Of a DNA stretch of 64,000 nucleotides, positions 56,944 to 64,000 are shown in pieces. The notes under the pieces are model-generated. The model was not told the origin of the DNA. It saw nothing but the letters and a program-made list of their open reading frames with translations, and made no database searches. The stretch spans positions 6,253,501 through 6,317,500 of the forward strand of contig NZ_CP035490.1 of NCBI RefSeq assembly GCF_004135205.1, in the 5' to 3' direction. Numbering within the stretch: position 1 is the stretch's first letter; the number at the start of each line of letters is the position of its first letter. The translations under genes were made by a program, and so were the position numbers. Source of the DNA: Hahella sp. KA22. GTDB taxonomy: Bacteria; Pseudomonadota; Gammaproteobacteria; Pseudomonadales; Oleiphilaceae.

Positions 56944-58074
56944 ATGTTCAACGAGACTCATCAAATGGCGCGGCGCACCACCGCCGCATTCATCAAACAA
57001 CATGTCGCGCCTTATATTCAGGAATGGGAGGAAGCGGGCTCGTTTCCTCGGGAGATCTATCGTCTGGCGGGAGAGGCCGGCGTGCTCGGCGTTGGTTTCA
57101 ATGAAAAGTGGGGAGGCTCCGGCGAAAGCGATATATTGATGAAAGTCGCTGTCAGCGAAGAGCTCATGCGCAGCAATTCTGGCGGATTTGTCGCCAGCCT
57201 TGGGTCATTGGATATCGCTCTGCCTCCCATCGCACGCTGGGGCAGCCCGACGTTACAAGAAAAAGTCATTCCCCCCGTACTCAATGGAGACAAAATCGCC
57301 GCCCTCGCCATCACAGAACCTGACGGCGGTTCTGACGTCGCCAATTTAAAAACGCGCGCCGTACGGGAAGGAGATCTTTACCGCATCAATGGCTCCAAGA
57401 CCTTCATCACCAGCGGCCATCGGGCGGACTTCTACACGGTGGCCGTACGCACCGGCGGCGAAGGCCACGCAGGTATCAGCCTGATTTTGGTGGAGCGGGA
57501 GCGAGAAGGATTTAGCACGGGTCAACCACTGAAGAAGATGGGTTGGTGGGCGAGCGATACCTCAGAGCTGTTCTTTAATGACTGCCTTGTTCCGGCTGAA
57601 AACCTCATCGGTCCTGAAAACAGCGGCTTCATCGCTATCATGAGCAACTTTCTGATGGAGCGCCTCGCGCTTTCCATCATGGCTTACATGACCGCGCAAA
57701 TCGCCTACGAGCAAGCCTTGAACTATGCCTGCCAGCGAGATGCATTCGGTAGGAAAATAGCCAAGTTCCAGGTCATTAAGCATCGCCTGGTCGAGATGGC
57801 GACGCAGGTGGAGATCGCTCGCAACTACACATTAAACATTGCTCAACGCATACAAAACGGCGATAACCCAATCAAAGAAGTCGCCATGGCGAAGAACTTT
57901 TGTGCTCAGGCCGCCCAAGAGGTAACGGATGCAGCCGTGCAGATTCATGGCGGCATGGGCTATATGCGCGAGTCCGTAGTGGAGCGGCTGTACAGGGACG
58001 CCCGCATACTCAGCATTGGCGGCGGCTCCACCGAAATCATGAACGAGATTATCGCCAAGCAACTCGGTCTCTAA
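56944..58074 (+). CDS. Acyl-CoA dehydrogenase
   Basis: A 376-residue FAD enzyme making a 2,3-double bond in an acyl-CoA. N-terminal MFNETHQMARRTTAAFIKQHVAPY, FAD segment ALAITEPDGGSDVANLKTRA, catalytic-region loop AQIAYEQALNYACQRDAFGRKIAKFQVIKHRL and the C-terminal QIHGGMGYMRESVVERLYRDARI. The chain specificity is unclear; the family includes short-, medium- and long-chain and branched types. Confidence 0.92.
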   Translation: MFNETHQMARRTTAAFIKQHVAPYIQEWEEAGSFPREIYRLAGEAGVLGVGFNEKWGGSGESDILMKVAVSEELMRSNSGGFVASLGSLDIALPPIARWGSPTLQEKVIPPVLNGDKIAALAITEPDGGSDVANLKTRAVREGDLYRINGSKTFITSGHRADFYTVAVRTGGEGHAGISLILVEREREGFSTGQPLKKMGWWASDTSELFFNDCLVPAENLIGPENSGFIAIMSNFLMERLALSIMAYMTAQIAYEQALNYACQRDAFGRKIAKFQVIKHRLVEMATQVEIARNYTLNIAQRIQNGDNPIKEVAMAKNFCAQAAQEVTDAAVQIHGGMGYMRESVVERLYRDARILSIGGGSTEIMNEIIAKQLGL

Positions 58075-58161
58075 GCTCGGACAGACGCCTTATTGGTTTT
58101 AGCGGGGCAAAGCTCCTATAATTTGCTGCCCAGCTTTTTAATAGAATGGAAAGTACAGATT

Positions 58162-58689
58162 ATGAACTTTGACAATATTTCCGCAGGTAAAGAACTGCCA
58201 GACGACATTAACGTCGTAATCGAAATTCCTGCGCAAAGCAGCCCGATTAAATACGAAATCGACAAAGACTCCGGTGCGGTAGTTGTCGACCGTTTCATGG
58301 CCACGCCCATGTTCTATCCCTGCAACTACGGCTTTATTCCTCACACTCTGTCTGACGACGGCGACCCGCTGGATGTGTTGGTTGTTGCGCCCTACCCGAT
58401 CCAGCCAGGCGCAGTGATCCGCTGCCGTCCAATCGGCGTGTTGAACATGACAGACGAAGCCGGCGAAGACGCCAAGCTGTTGGCGGTTCCTCACTCCAAG
58501 CTGACTCCGCTGTACAAAAACGTCAACGAGCCGACCGACCTGCCTGAACTACTGATCAAGCAGATCGAGCATTTCTTTGAGAACTACAAGGATCTTGAAG
58601 AAGGCAAGTGGGTGAAAATTGCTGGATGGGCGGACCGCGAAGCAGCCCGTAAGGCGATTCAAGACGCAGTGGCAGCCTACAAAGGTTAA
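58162..58689 (+). CDS. ppa: Inorganic pyrophosphatase
   Basis: A 175-residue soluble family I enzyme splitting PPi. The signature [11 protein letters not shown] with metal-binding aspartates follows [12 protein letters not shown]. The ATG at 58162 gives the standard start [23 protein letters not shown]; a start 23 codons upstream is an artefact. A strong hairpin ends it. Confidence 0.97.
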   Translation: MNFDNISAGKELPDDINVVIEIPAQSSPIKYEIDKDSGAVVVDRFMATPMFYPCNYGFIPHTLSDDGDPLDVLVVAPYPIQPGAVIRCRPIGVLNMTDEAGEDAKLLAVPHSKLTPLYKNVNEPTDLPELLIKQIEHFFENYKDLEEGKWVKIAGWADREAARKAIQDAVAAYKG

Positions 58690-58700
58690 TTGTTGCCGAC

Positions 58701-58724
58701 TCGGCGACGCTCCTGCGTCGCCGA
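58701..58724. terminator. Strong hairpin between ppa and hldE
   Basis: TCGGCGACGC, TCCT loop, GCGTCGCCGA: ten perfect pairs with a tetraloop, between two convergent genes. No T run on either side, so its role in termination is likely but unproven. Confidence 0.55.
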
Positions 58725-58764
58725 TCACTCCCCTTATCAAAGAGATCTTCGCAATGTGGAACGA

Positions 58765-60198
58765 CTACTTGTCCTGATCCTTGCGAATCTTTTCAACGAT
58801 AGCGGTGGTTGAACAGTTATCCAGAAAGTCCAACGCCCGAACCTCTCCACCATAACCTTCGACGATCTCCCAACCGACCACCTGTTCTTTACTGTAGTCG
58901 CCGCCTTTCACCAGGATATCCGGTTTCAGAATCTCCAATAAACGCTCTGGCGTGTCATCTTCGTACCAGGTAACCCAGTCCACTGCTTCCAGGCCCGCGA
59001 GCACGGCCATCCTGCGTTCGAGAGGGTTAATTGGACGCGCTGGACCTTTTAAACGGCTCACAGAGGCGTCGCTGTTAATAGCAACGACCAATCGGTCCCC
59101 CAGTTTTCGCGCCTGATCCAGATATCCCACATGGCCGGCGTGAATGATATCGAAGCAGCCGTTAGTGAACACGATTTTCTCGCCGTGCGCGCGGGCGTCG
59201 TCCAACGCCACTTTCAATTGCTCCACCGTCATCGCGCCACGCCCTGCGCCTTGCTCCTGCTGAACTGCACGACGCAATTCCGGCGCGCTAACTGACGCCG
59301 TACCCAGTTTACCCACAACAATGCCAGCGGCAATATTGGCCAGCGCCACCGCTTGCCCCATATCACTGCCTGCCGCCAAGGCGGCCGCAAGCACAGAGAT
59401 AACCGTATCGCCTGCGCCAGTAACATCGAAGACTTCTTTCGCCTGTGCAGGCAAATGCAGTTCGGATCGTCCCGCTCTCAACAGGGTCATCCCCTGTTCA
59501 CTGCGAGTCACCAGCAACGCTTCAAGCTCCAGCTCCTCAACCAGTTTTAAGCCTCGCTGAACCAGTTCCGCCTCGCTTGTACAATGCCCTACCACCGCTT
59601 CAAATTCAGATAAGTTAGGGGTGATCAGGGTTGCGCCACGATATTTCTCGAAGTCGCTGCCCTTAGGGTCAACCAACACGGGGATTTGTTTGCTTCGCGC
59701 CAGTTGAATAAAAGCTTGAGGATCGCGTAAGGCGCCCTTGCCGTAATCGGACAAAATCAAAGCCCCTGCACCGGCTAGCTGGCCTGCGACTTTCTTTTCC
59801 AGCGGCTCCTGGGGAACACCAGCGAAGCTCTCTTCGAAATCCATGCGAATCAATTGCTGGTGACGACTGACTACCCGCAACTTGGTGATGGTCGGCAGAG
59901 TTTCGTGCTCCTGAAAATCCGCCAGTATGCCAGCGGACTCCATCCGCGCCGCCAGTGACTGCGCAGCCTCATCTTTACCCGTTACCCCCAAAATCACCGC
60001 CGCACTGCCCAGCGCAGCGATGTTCAAGGCCACGTTAGCTGCGCCGCCAGGCCGGTCTTCCAACTGCTCCACTTTGACGACGGGCACCGGCGCTTCAGGA
60101 GAAATCCTTGATGTCGCGCCGTACCAGTAGCGGTCCAGCATAACGTCACCAACCACTACGACCCGTGAATTCTGAAACATTGGAAGCTGTATCTGCAT
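58765..60198 (-). CDS. hldE: Bifunctional heptose kinase/adenylyltransferase
   Basis: A 477-residue enzyme that phosphorylates D-glycero-beta-D-manno-heptose-7-phosphate and later adenylates it, giving ADP-heptose for LPS core. N-terminal pfkB kinase: [20 protein letters not shown] and [13 protein letters not shown]-terminal cytidylyl-like domain from ~345: [18 protein letters not shown]. The ATG at 60198 has GAGGA six bases upstream and is preferred to one nine codons upstream. Confidence 0.95.
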   Translation of the reverse strand: MQIQLPMFQNSRVVVVGDVMLDRYWYGATSRISPEAPVPVVKVEQLEDRPGGAANVALNIAALGSAAVILGVTGKDEAAQSLAARMESAGILADFQEHETLPTITKLRVVSRHQQLIRMDFEESFAGVPQEPLEKKVAGQLAGAGALILSDYGKGALRDPQAFIQLARSKQIPVLVDPKGSDFEKYRGATLITPNLSEFEAVVGHCTSEAELVQRGLKLVEELELEALLVTRSEQGMTLLRAGRSELHLPAQAKEVFDVTGAGDTVISVLAAALAAGSDMGQAVALANIAAGIVVGKLGTASVSAPELRRAVQQEQGAGRGAMTVEQLKVALDDARAHGEKIVFTNGCFDIIHAGHVGYLDQARKLGDRLVVAINSDASVSRLKGPARPINPLERRMAVLAGLEAVDWVTWYEDDTPERLLEILKPDILVKGGDYSKEQVVGWEIVEGYGGEVRALDFLDNCSTTAIVEKIRKDQDK

Positions 60199-60376
60199 GC
60201 CCGTCCTCAAAACTGAAGCCTTCATTTATCTGTTTGCGATGGAAGAATCGCGCCGCAATATTAGCACGCCTCTCCCCCTCACAGCACCTTACCGCTCCGT
60301 CAACTGGCCTGACAAACTGGAGAGCCGGACGGGATCGGGCTAAAATGCGCTTCTTTTGTTTTGGGAACGCCGTTAA

Positions 60377-61309
60377 GTGTCCGAAGAGAAACGCGATCTG
60401 ACCTACTCAGACTTTATTCACCCCCGCTACTGGCCAACCTGGCTTGGGATCGCTTTACTATGGCTGATCGCCCATGCGCCTTTGGCCTTTCAACGCGCCC
60501 TGGGGATTATGTTGGGCCGCGCCGCCTACTATTTTTTGCCCAAGCGACGCAAAATCGCCGAGGTTAATATTAATCTTTGCTTTCCAGAACTTGCCGCAGC
60601 GCAGAGACAAGCTTTGGTAAAGTCCGCCTTTGACAACAACGCCATCGGCTATTTCGAGGCCGCCTCCGCCTGGTTTACAGGAAAAGAGCGCTTTCGCGCC
60701 ATCACCAAAGCTCATGGCCTGGAAAACCTGCAAGAAGCTCAGGCCAAAGGCAAAGGCGTAATATTGCTGGGGGGGCACTTCACCACACTGGACCTCGGCG
60801 GCGCACTGTTTGACCTCTATTCCACTGCGGCATGCATGCAGAGAGACCACGATAATCCCTTATTCAATCTGGTGATGACTCGCGCCCGCAGTGACTTCTG
60901 CCATCCCGTAATGGGAAAAGATGATTTACGCGGCCTCATCCGCCACCTGAAAGCCGGCGGTACGATCTGGTACGCCACAGATCAGGATTATGGCCTGCGC
61001 GGCAGTGTATTCGCGCCATTTTTTAATGTTCCGGCGGCAACGATCACCACTACATCACGCATCGCGCAAAAAACCGGAGCGCCTGTGGTCCCCTTTAGTC
61101 ACTTCCGTAACGAAAACGGGGGCTACGACGTCTACTTCGAGCCCGCGCTATCTGACTACCCATCCGGCGACGACCTTGCAGACGCCACCGCCACGAATCT
61201 GGCGATAGAAAACGCCATCCGCCGCTATCCCGCCCAATACCTGTGGATGCATCGGCGGTTTAAGACTGAGGAGAACAGGGAGAATCATTCGCATTATGGC
61301 GGCAAGTAA
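60377..61309 (+). CDS. Lipid A biosynthesis lauroyl-type acyltransferase
   Basis: A 310-residue LpxL/HtrB-family acyltransferase attached to the inner membrane, adding secondary acyl chains to Kdo2-lipid A. N-terminal FIHPRYWPTWLGIALLWLIAHAP; HX4D catalytic motif LLGGHFTTLDLGG; ATDQDYGLRGSVFAPFF; C-terminal PAQYLWMHRRFKT. GTG start. Exact acyl chain unknown. It overlaps the heptosyltransferase by 14 bases. Confidence 0.9.
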   Translation: MSEEKRDLTYSDFIHPRYWPTWLGIALLWLIAHAPLAFQRALGIMLGRAAYYFLPKRRKIAEVNINLCFPELAAAQRQALVKSAFDNNAIGYFEAASAWFTGKERFRAITKAHGLENLQEAQAKGKGVILLGGHFTTLDLGGALFDLYSTAACMQRDHDNPLFNLVMTRARSDFCHPVMGKDDLRGLIRHLKAGGTIWYATDQDYGLRGSVFAPFFNVPAATITTTSRIAQKTGAPVVPFSHFRNENGGYDVYFEPALSDYPSGDDLADATATNLAIENAIRRYPAQYLWMHRRFKTEENRENHSHYGGK

Positions 61310-62402
61310 AATCATTCCCAGCCTCCTGCTAAAGGACGCGGTGGACTTTTCCAGGATCAAGCGAGTTCTTGTCATCAAGCTTCGCCACCATGGCGATGTT
61401 CTGCTGAGTTCTCCCGTTTTTACCGCGTTAAAGTCACAACACCCTCATCTTGAGGTAGATGGCTTGGTATACAAAGATACTCAGGACATGCTGAGTCTTC
61501 ACCCTGCCATATCGCAATTGCATCTGATTGACAGGGGATGGAAGAAGCTCGGCGTTCGACGTCAACTTGAAGCGGAATGGGGGCTGATTAGTCAGCTCAA
61601 GCAACGTCAGTACGACTTGGTTATTCACTTAACCGAACACTGGCGCGGCATGTTGTTGACTCGATTGCTTAAGCCCAGGTTTTCCGTCTGTCAGATCTAC
61701 GCCCGACGTCCAGGAAAACTCTGGAAAAAGACATTTACTCATCACTATCCAGTGAACGCAAAACATCGCCATACCGTTGAGAAACACCTCGACGCTCTAC
61801 GCAGAATAGGCCTGTATCCAAGTGATGAAGAACGACGCCTGACCGCTGTCGCAGGCGATTCAGCAGAACACGCAGTCCTTGATCGCTTGGCGGAACAGGG
61901 CGCGTCAACAGGTGAATACATCCACATACATCCTACCTCCCGCTGGCTTTTTAAAAGTTGGGATGTGGATAAAATGGCGGACCTAATCAATCGATTACAG
62001 GAAAGGGGACACACCATAGTCCTTAGCGCAGCCCCGAGCGGGGATGAAATGCGTATGATGGAAGATATTCTGGGGCGTCTGGTTCACCCCGTTATCAACT
62101 TCAGCGGGACTCTGACGCTCAAAGAGTTAATAGCTCTGATACAGCATGCGAAGTTGTTCATCGGCGTAGACTCTGTTCCGATGCATATTGCTTCAGCAAC
62201 TCAAACTCCGTGCGTAGCCCTATTTGGTCCCAGCAACGAACGGGAGTGGTCTCCCTGGCTAAACAAACACGTAATTCTATCGTCAAACCATCCTTGCCGC
62301 CCCTGCGACCTTGCCGGATGCGGCGATGGCTGGCGAAGTGAATGCCTGTCACACATAAAGGTTGAACAGACACTGAATGCCGTGGAGCGCTTGACGTCGT
62401 GA
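61296..62402 (+). CDS. waaQ: LPS core heptosyltransferase III (RfaQ/WaaQ type)
   Basis: A 368-residue GT9 glycosyltransferase adding a heptose to the LPS inner core from ADP-heptose. RVLVIKLRHHGDVLLSSPVF near the start, HPTSRWLFKSWDVDKMADLI and FIGVDSVPMHIASATQTPCVALFGPSNEREWSPW in the C-terminal domain. The HH in LRHHGD is typical of WaaQ. It overlaps both neighbours, so the run is an operon. Confidence 0.9.
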   Translation: MAASKIIPSLLLKDAVDFSRIKRVLVIKLRHHGDVLLSSPVFTALKSQHPHLEVDGLVYKDTQDMLSLHPAISQLHLIDRGWKKLGVRRQLEAEWGLISQLKQRQYDLVIHLTEHWRGMLLTRLLKPRFSVCQIYARRPGKLWKKTFTHHYPVNAKHRHTVEKHLDALRRIGLYPSDEERRLTAVAGDSAEHAVLDRLAEQGASTGEYIHIHPTSRWLFKSWDVDKMADLINRLQERGHTIVLSAAPSGDEMRMMEDILGRLVHPVINFSGTLTLKELIALIQHAKLFIGVDSVPMHIASATQTPCVALFGPSNEREWSPWLNKHVILSSNHPCRPCDLAGCGDGWRSECLSHIKVEQTLNAVERLTS

Positions 62403-63550
62403 CGATCAAATTGGCGATAATCAGACAGAAATACCGGCCTGACGGCGGAGCGGAACGCTTCATCAGTCGGGCGCTGGATGCTCTCGGCGCACAAAATCTG
62501 GAGCTGACCGTACTTACCCGAAAATGGGAAGGGCAAGCCAGTAACGTCAGAGTCATCACCTGCAACCCTCCCAAGTGGGGGCGCATATCCCGGGAAAAAC
62601 GCTTTGCTCAGGCTGTCTGCGCTCAAGTTGCAGAGCATGACTTTGATCTTGTGCAGTCCCACGAGCGCATGCCCTGCTGTGACATCTACCGCGCGGGTGA
62701 CGGCGTACACCGATCCTGGCTGGAACAGCGCAAACGGATTCTGCCGAAGGTTAAGCAAAGGTGGTTGGAGCTTAGCCCTTACCATCGCTATGTATTGGAA
62801 AGTGAAAAGCGCTTATTCGCATCATCCCGATTACGCGCGGTCATTTGTAATTCTCATATGGTGAAAGAGGAAATCATCCGTTATTTCAACTTTCCCGAAG
62901 CCAACATTCATGTTATTTACAACGGCGTCAACGCAGAGCAGTTCTCGCCTCAAGCTTGTGCGCCACACCGAGCCAAAATCCGTCAACAGTTGGGTATTCC
63001 AACAGAGGCAACAGCCTTAGTATTTGTTGGATCAGGGTTTGAAAGGAAGGGCTTAGCTACTGCTATCACCGCTCTAGCTCAAACTTCGCCTCAGACTCAC
63101 TTGATCGTGGTCGGCGGGGATAAGCACGAGAGGGCTTACCGATCACAAGCACACAAACTGGGGCTGAATGAGCGAGTACATTTCGCGGGGGTAAAAAGAG
63201 AGGTTATTCCCTACTACGCCGCCGCCGACGCCCTTATTTTACCTGCCCTATACGATCCCTTTCCTAACGTTATATTTGAAGCAATGGCCTGCGCCTTACC
63301 CGTGATCACATCCAGGCAATGCGGTGGCGCAGAACTGGTTAAACGAAGTGAGAGCGGCTATGTAGTCGACGCATTGGACTCTGCTGGCTGTGCCAACGCG
63401 ATCACCAATCTTCTCGACCAGCCTCATAGGCTTAACCTTGGCGCCGCTGCGCGTAAAGCTATTGAACCATACAGCCCAGAGCGCATGGGCCAACAATTAA
63501 CAGACTTATATAAACGTTTACTCCCGGTAAACGGCAGCATGGAATCATAG
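62399..63550 (+). CDS. GT4 glycosyltransferase (WaaG-like)
   Basis: A 383-residue glycosyltransferase group 1 protein. N-terminal IIRQKYRPDGGAERFISRAL; C-terminal domain VIYNGVNAEQFSP, FVGSGFERKGLATAI, and the donor-binding LPALYDPFPNVIFEAMACALPVIT. It resembles WaaG, which adds the first outer-core glucose, but the donor is not proven. GTG start overlaps waaQ by four bases. Confidence 0.88.
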   Translation: MTIKLAIIRQKYRPDGGAERFISRALDALGAQNLELTVLTRKWEGQASNVRVITCNPPKWGRISREKRFAQAVCAQVAEHDFDLVQSHERMPCCDIYRAGDGVHRSWLEQRKRILPKVKQRWLELSPYHRYVLESEKRLFASSRLRAVICNSHMVKEEIIRYFNFPEANIHVIYNGVNAEQFSPQACAPHRAKIRQQLGIPTEATALVFVGSGFERKGLATAITALAQTSPQTHLIVVGGDKHERAYRSQAHKLGLNERVHFAGVKREVIPYYAAADALILPALYDPFPNVIFEAMACALPVITSRQCGGAELVKRSESGYVVDALDSAGCANAITNLLDQPHRLNLGAAARKAIEPYSPERMGQQLTDLYKRLLPVNGSMES

Positions 63551-63551
63551 A

Positions 63552-64000
63552 ATGCAATCAGCCGAGCCTAAACCCGCCTTTTTGATAACTATTGACACAG
63601 AGGGCGATAATATCTGGTCCAGCCCCCGCCAAATTGAAACAAAGAACGCAGGTTTCCTCCCGCGGTTTCAGGAGTTGTGTGAGCGCTTTGGTCTCAAGCC
63701 GACTTACTTGACCAATTATGAAATGGCGATATCCGACGAATATATTGAGTTCGCAAAAGACTGCCTTGAACGAAATACAGCTGAGGTCGGCATGCATCTT
63801 CATGCCTGGAATAGCCCGCCCGAGGAGAGTCTGACGGAGGACGACTATCGCTATCTGCCTTATCTAATTGAATATCCAGAAGCTCTTATAGAACAGAAAA
63901 TTGACTATCTAACCAAACTCTTGGAAGACACTTTCTCCAGCAAAATGACTAGTCATCGTGCAGGAAGATGGGCGTTTAACGAGTTCTATGCGCAGACGCT
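63552..64000 (+). CDS. Polysaccharide deacetylase family protein (cut by the window end)
   Basis: An open frame from ATG 63552 to the window end (149 codons, no stop). The start MQSAEPKPAFLITIDTEGDN matches the NodB-type deacetylase core (DTEGDN with the metal-binding aspartate), followed by GMHLHAW (histidine ligands) and SHRAGRWAFNE, the usual third motif. It probably trims acetyl groups from a sugar in LPS or a capsule. It starts one base after the GT4 stop, so it belongs to the same operon. Confidence 0.8.
   Translation, partial: MQSAEPKPAFLITIDTEGDNIWSSPRQIETKNAGFLPRFQELCERFGLKPTYLTNYEMAISDEYIEFAKDCLERNTAEVGMHLHAWNSPPEESLTEDDYRYLPYLIEYPEALIEQKIDYLTKLLEDTFSSKMTSHRAGRWAFNEFYAQT

Overview
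The window looks like chromosomal DNA of a marine-type gammaproteobacterium. The gene orders ubiE-ubiJ-ubiB / hisI-hisE / tatABC / rsmE and ygfB-pepP-ubiH-ubiI facing zapA-ssrS(6S RNA)-ygfA, plus a wax-ester synthase and a PHA-granule protein, point to an Oceanospirillales or Hahella-like species. That species guess is inference from gene content. I see no tRNA or rRNA gene, CRISPR array, transposase or phage gene.

Layout. 1-15.3 kb is mixed: a periplasmic solute-binding protein, a flavoprotein oxidoreductase, a DUF4892-OmpA fusion, a very short histidyl-tRNA-synthetase-like gene behind what looks like a His-codon attenuator, a methyltransferase, argS, secreted hypotheticals, a DegP/MucD protease, outer-membrane phospholipase A, an unrecognised two-gene envelope operon and a cysteine-cluster protein. 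15.4-35 kb is a purine-catabolism island: a RutR-like regulator, an 8-oxoguanine/guanine deaminase-type amidohydrolase, a BMP-type purine/nucleoside ABC importer on the minus strand and, divergently, xdhA-xdhB-xdhC-allB-alc-uraD-uraH-allA-guaD-puuD. Together these take guanine or xanthine through urate, 5-hydroxyisourate, OHCU, allantoin, allantoate and ureidoglycolate to glyoxylate and urea. gpt and upp (base salvage) follow. Two RutR-box-like palindromes sit in the divergent intergenic region.

35.8-41.4 kb holds an unknown lipoprotein, a wax-ester synthase/DGAT-family protein, an alpha/beta hydrolase, a FFLEELY-motif protein and a PHA-granule-type protein. 41.5-47.7 kb is ubiquinone synthesis, two histidine-pathway enzymes, Tat export and rsmE. 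47.8-54.2 kb carries ubiI, ubiH, pepP and ygfB opposite a ZapB-like coiled coil, zapA, 6S RNA and 5-formyl-THF cyclo-ligase. A 47-residue membrane protein missed by length-based gene calling follows. 54.4-58.7 kb has ilvA, rpiA, an acyl-CoA dehydrogenase and ppa. 58.7-64 kb is an LPS-core cluster: hldE, a lipid A acyltransferase, a heptosyltransferase, a GT4 glycosyltransferase and a polysaccharide deacetylase cut by the window end.

The most notable observation is at 3.46-4.29 kb on the minus strand. A sigma70-type promoter is followed at once by a 25-codon reading frame with four His codons in ten positions. An 11-of-12 antiterminator pairing and a perfect-looking intrinsic terminator come next, then a 209-residue HisRS-like catalytic core. 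This reads as a histidine-starvation attenuator controlling a miniature HisRS paralog, not the his operon.
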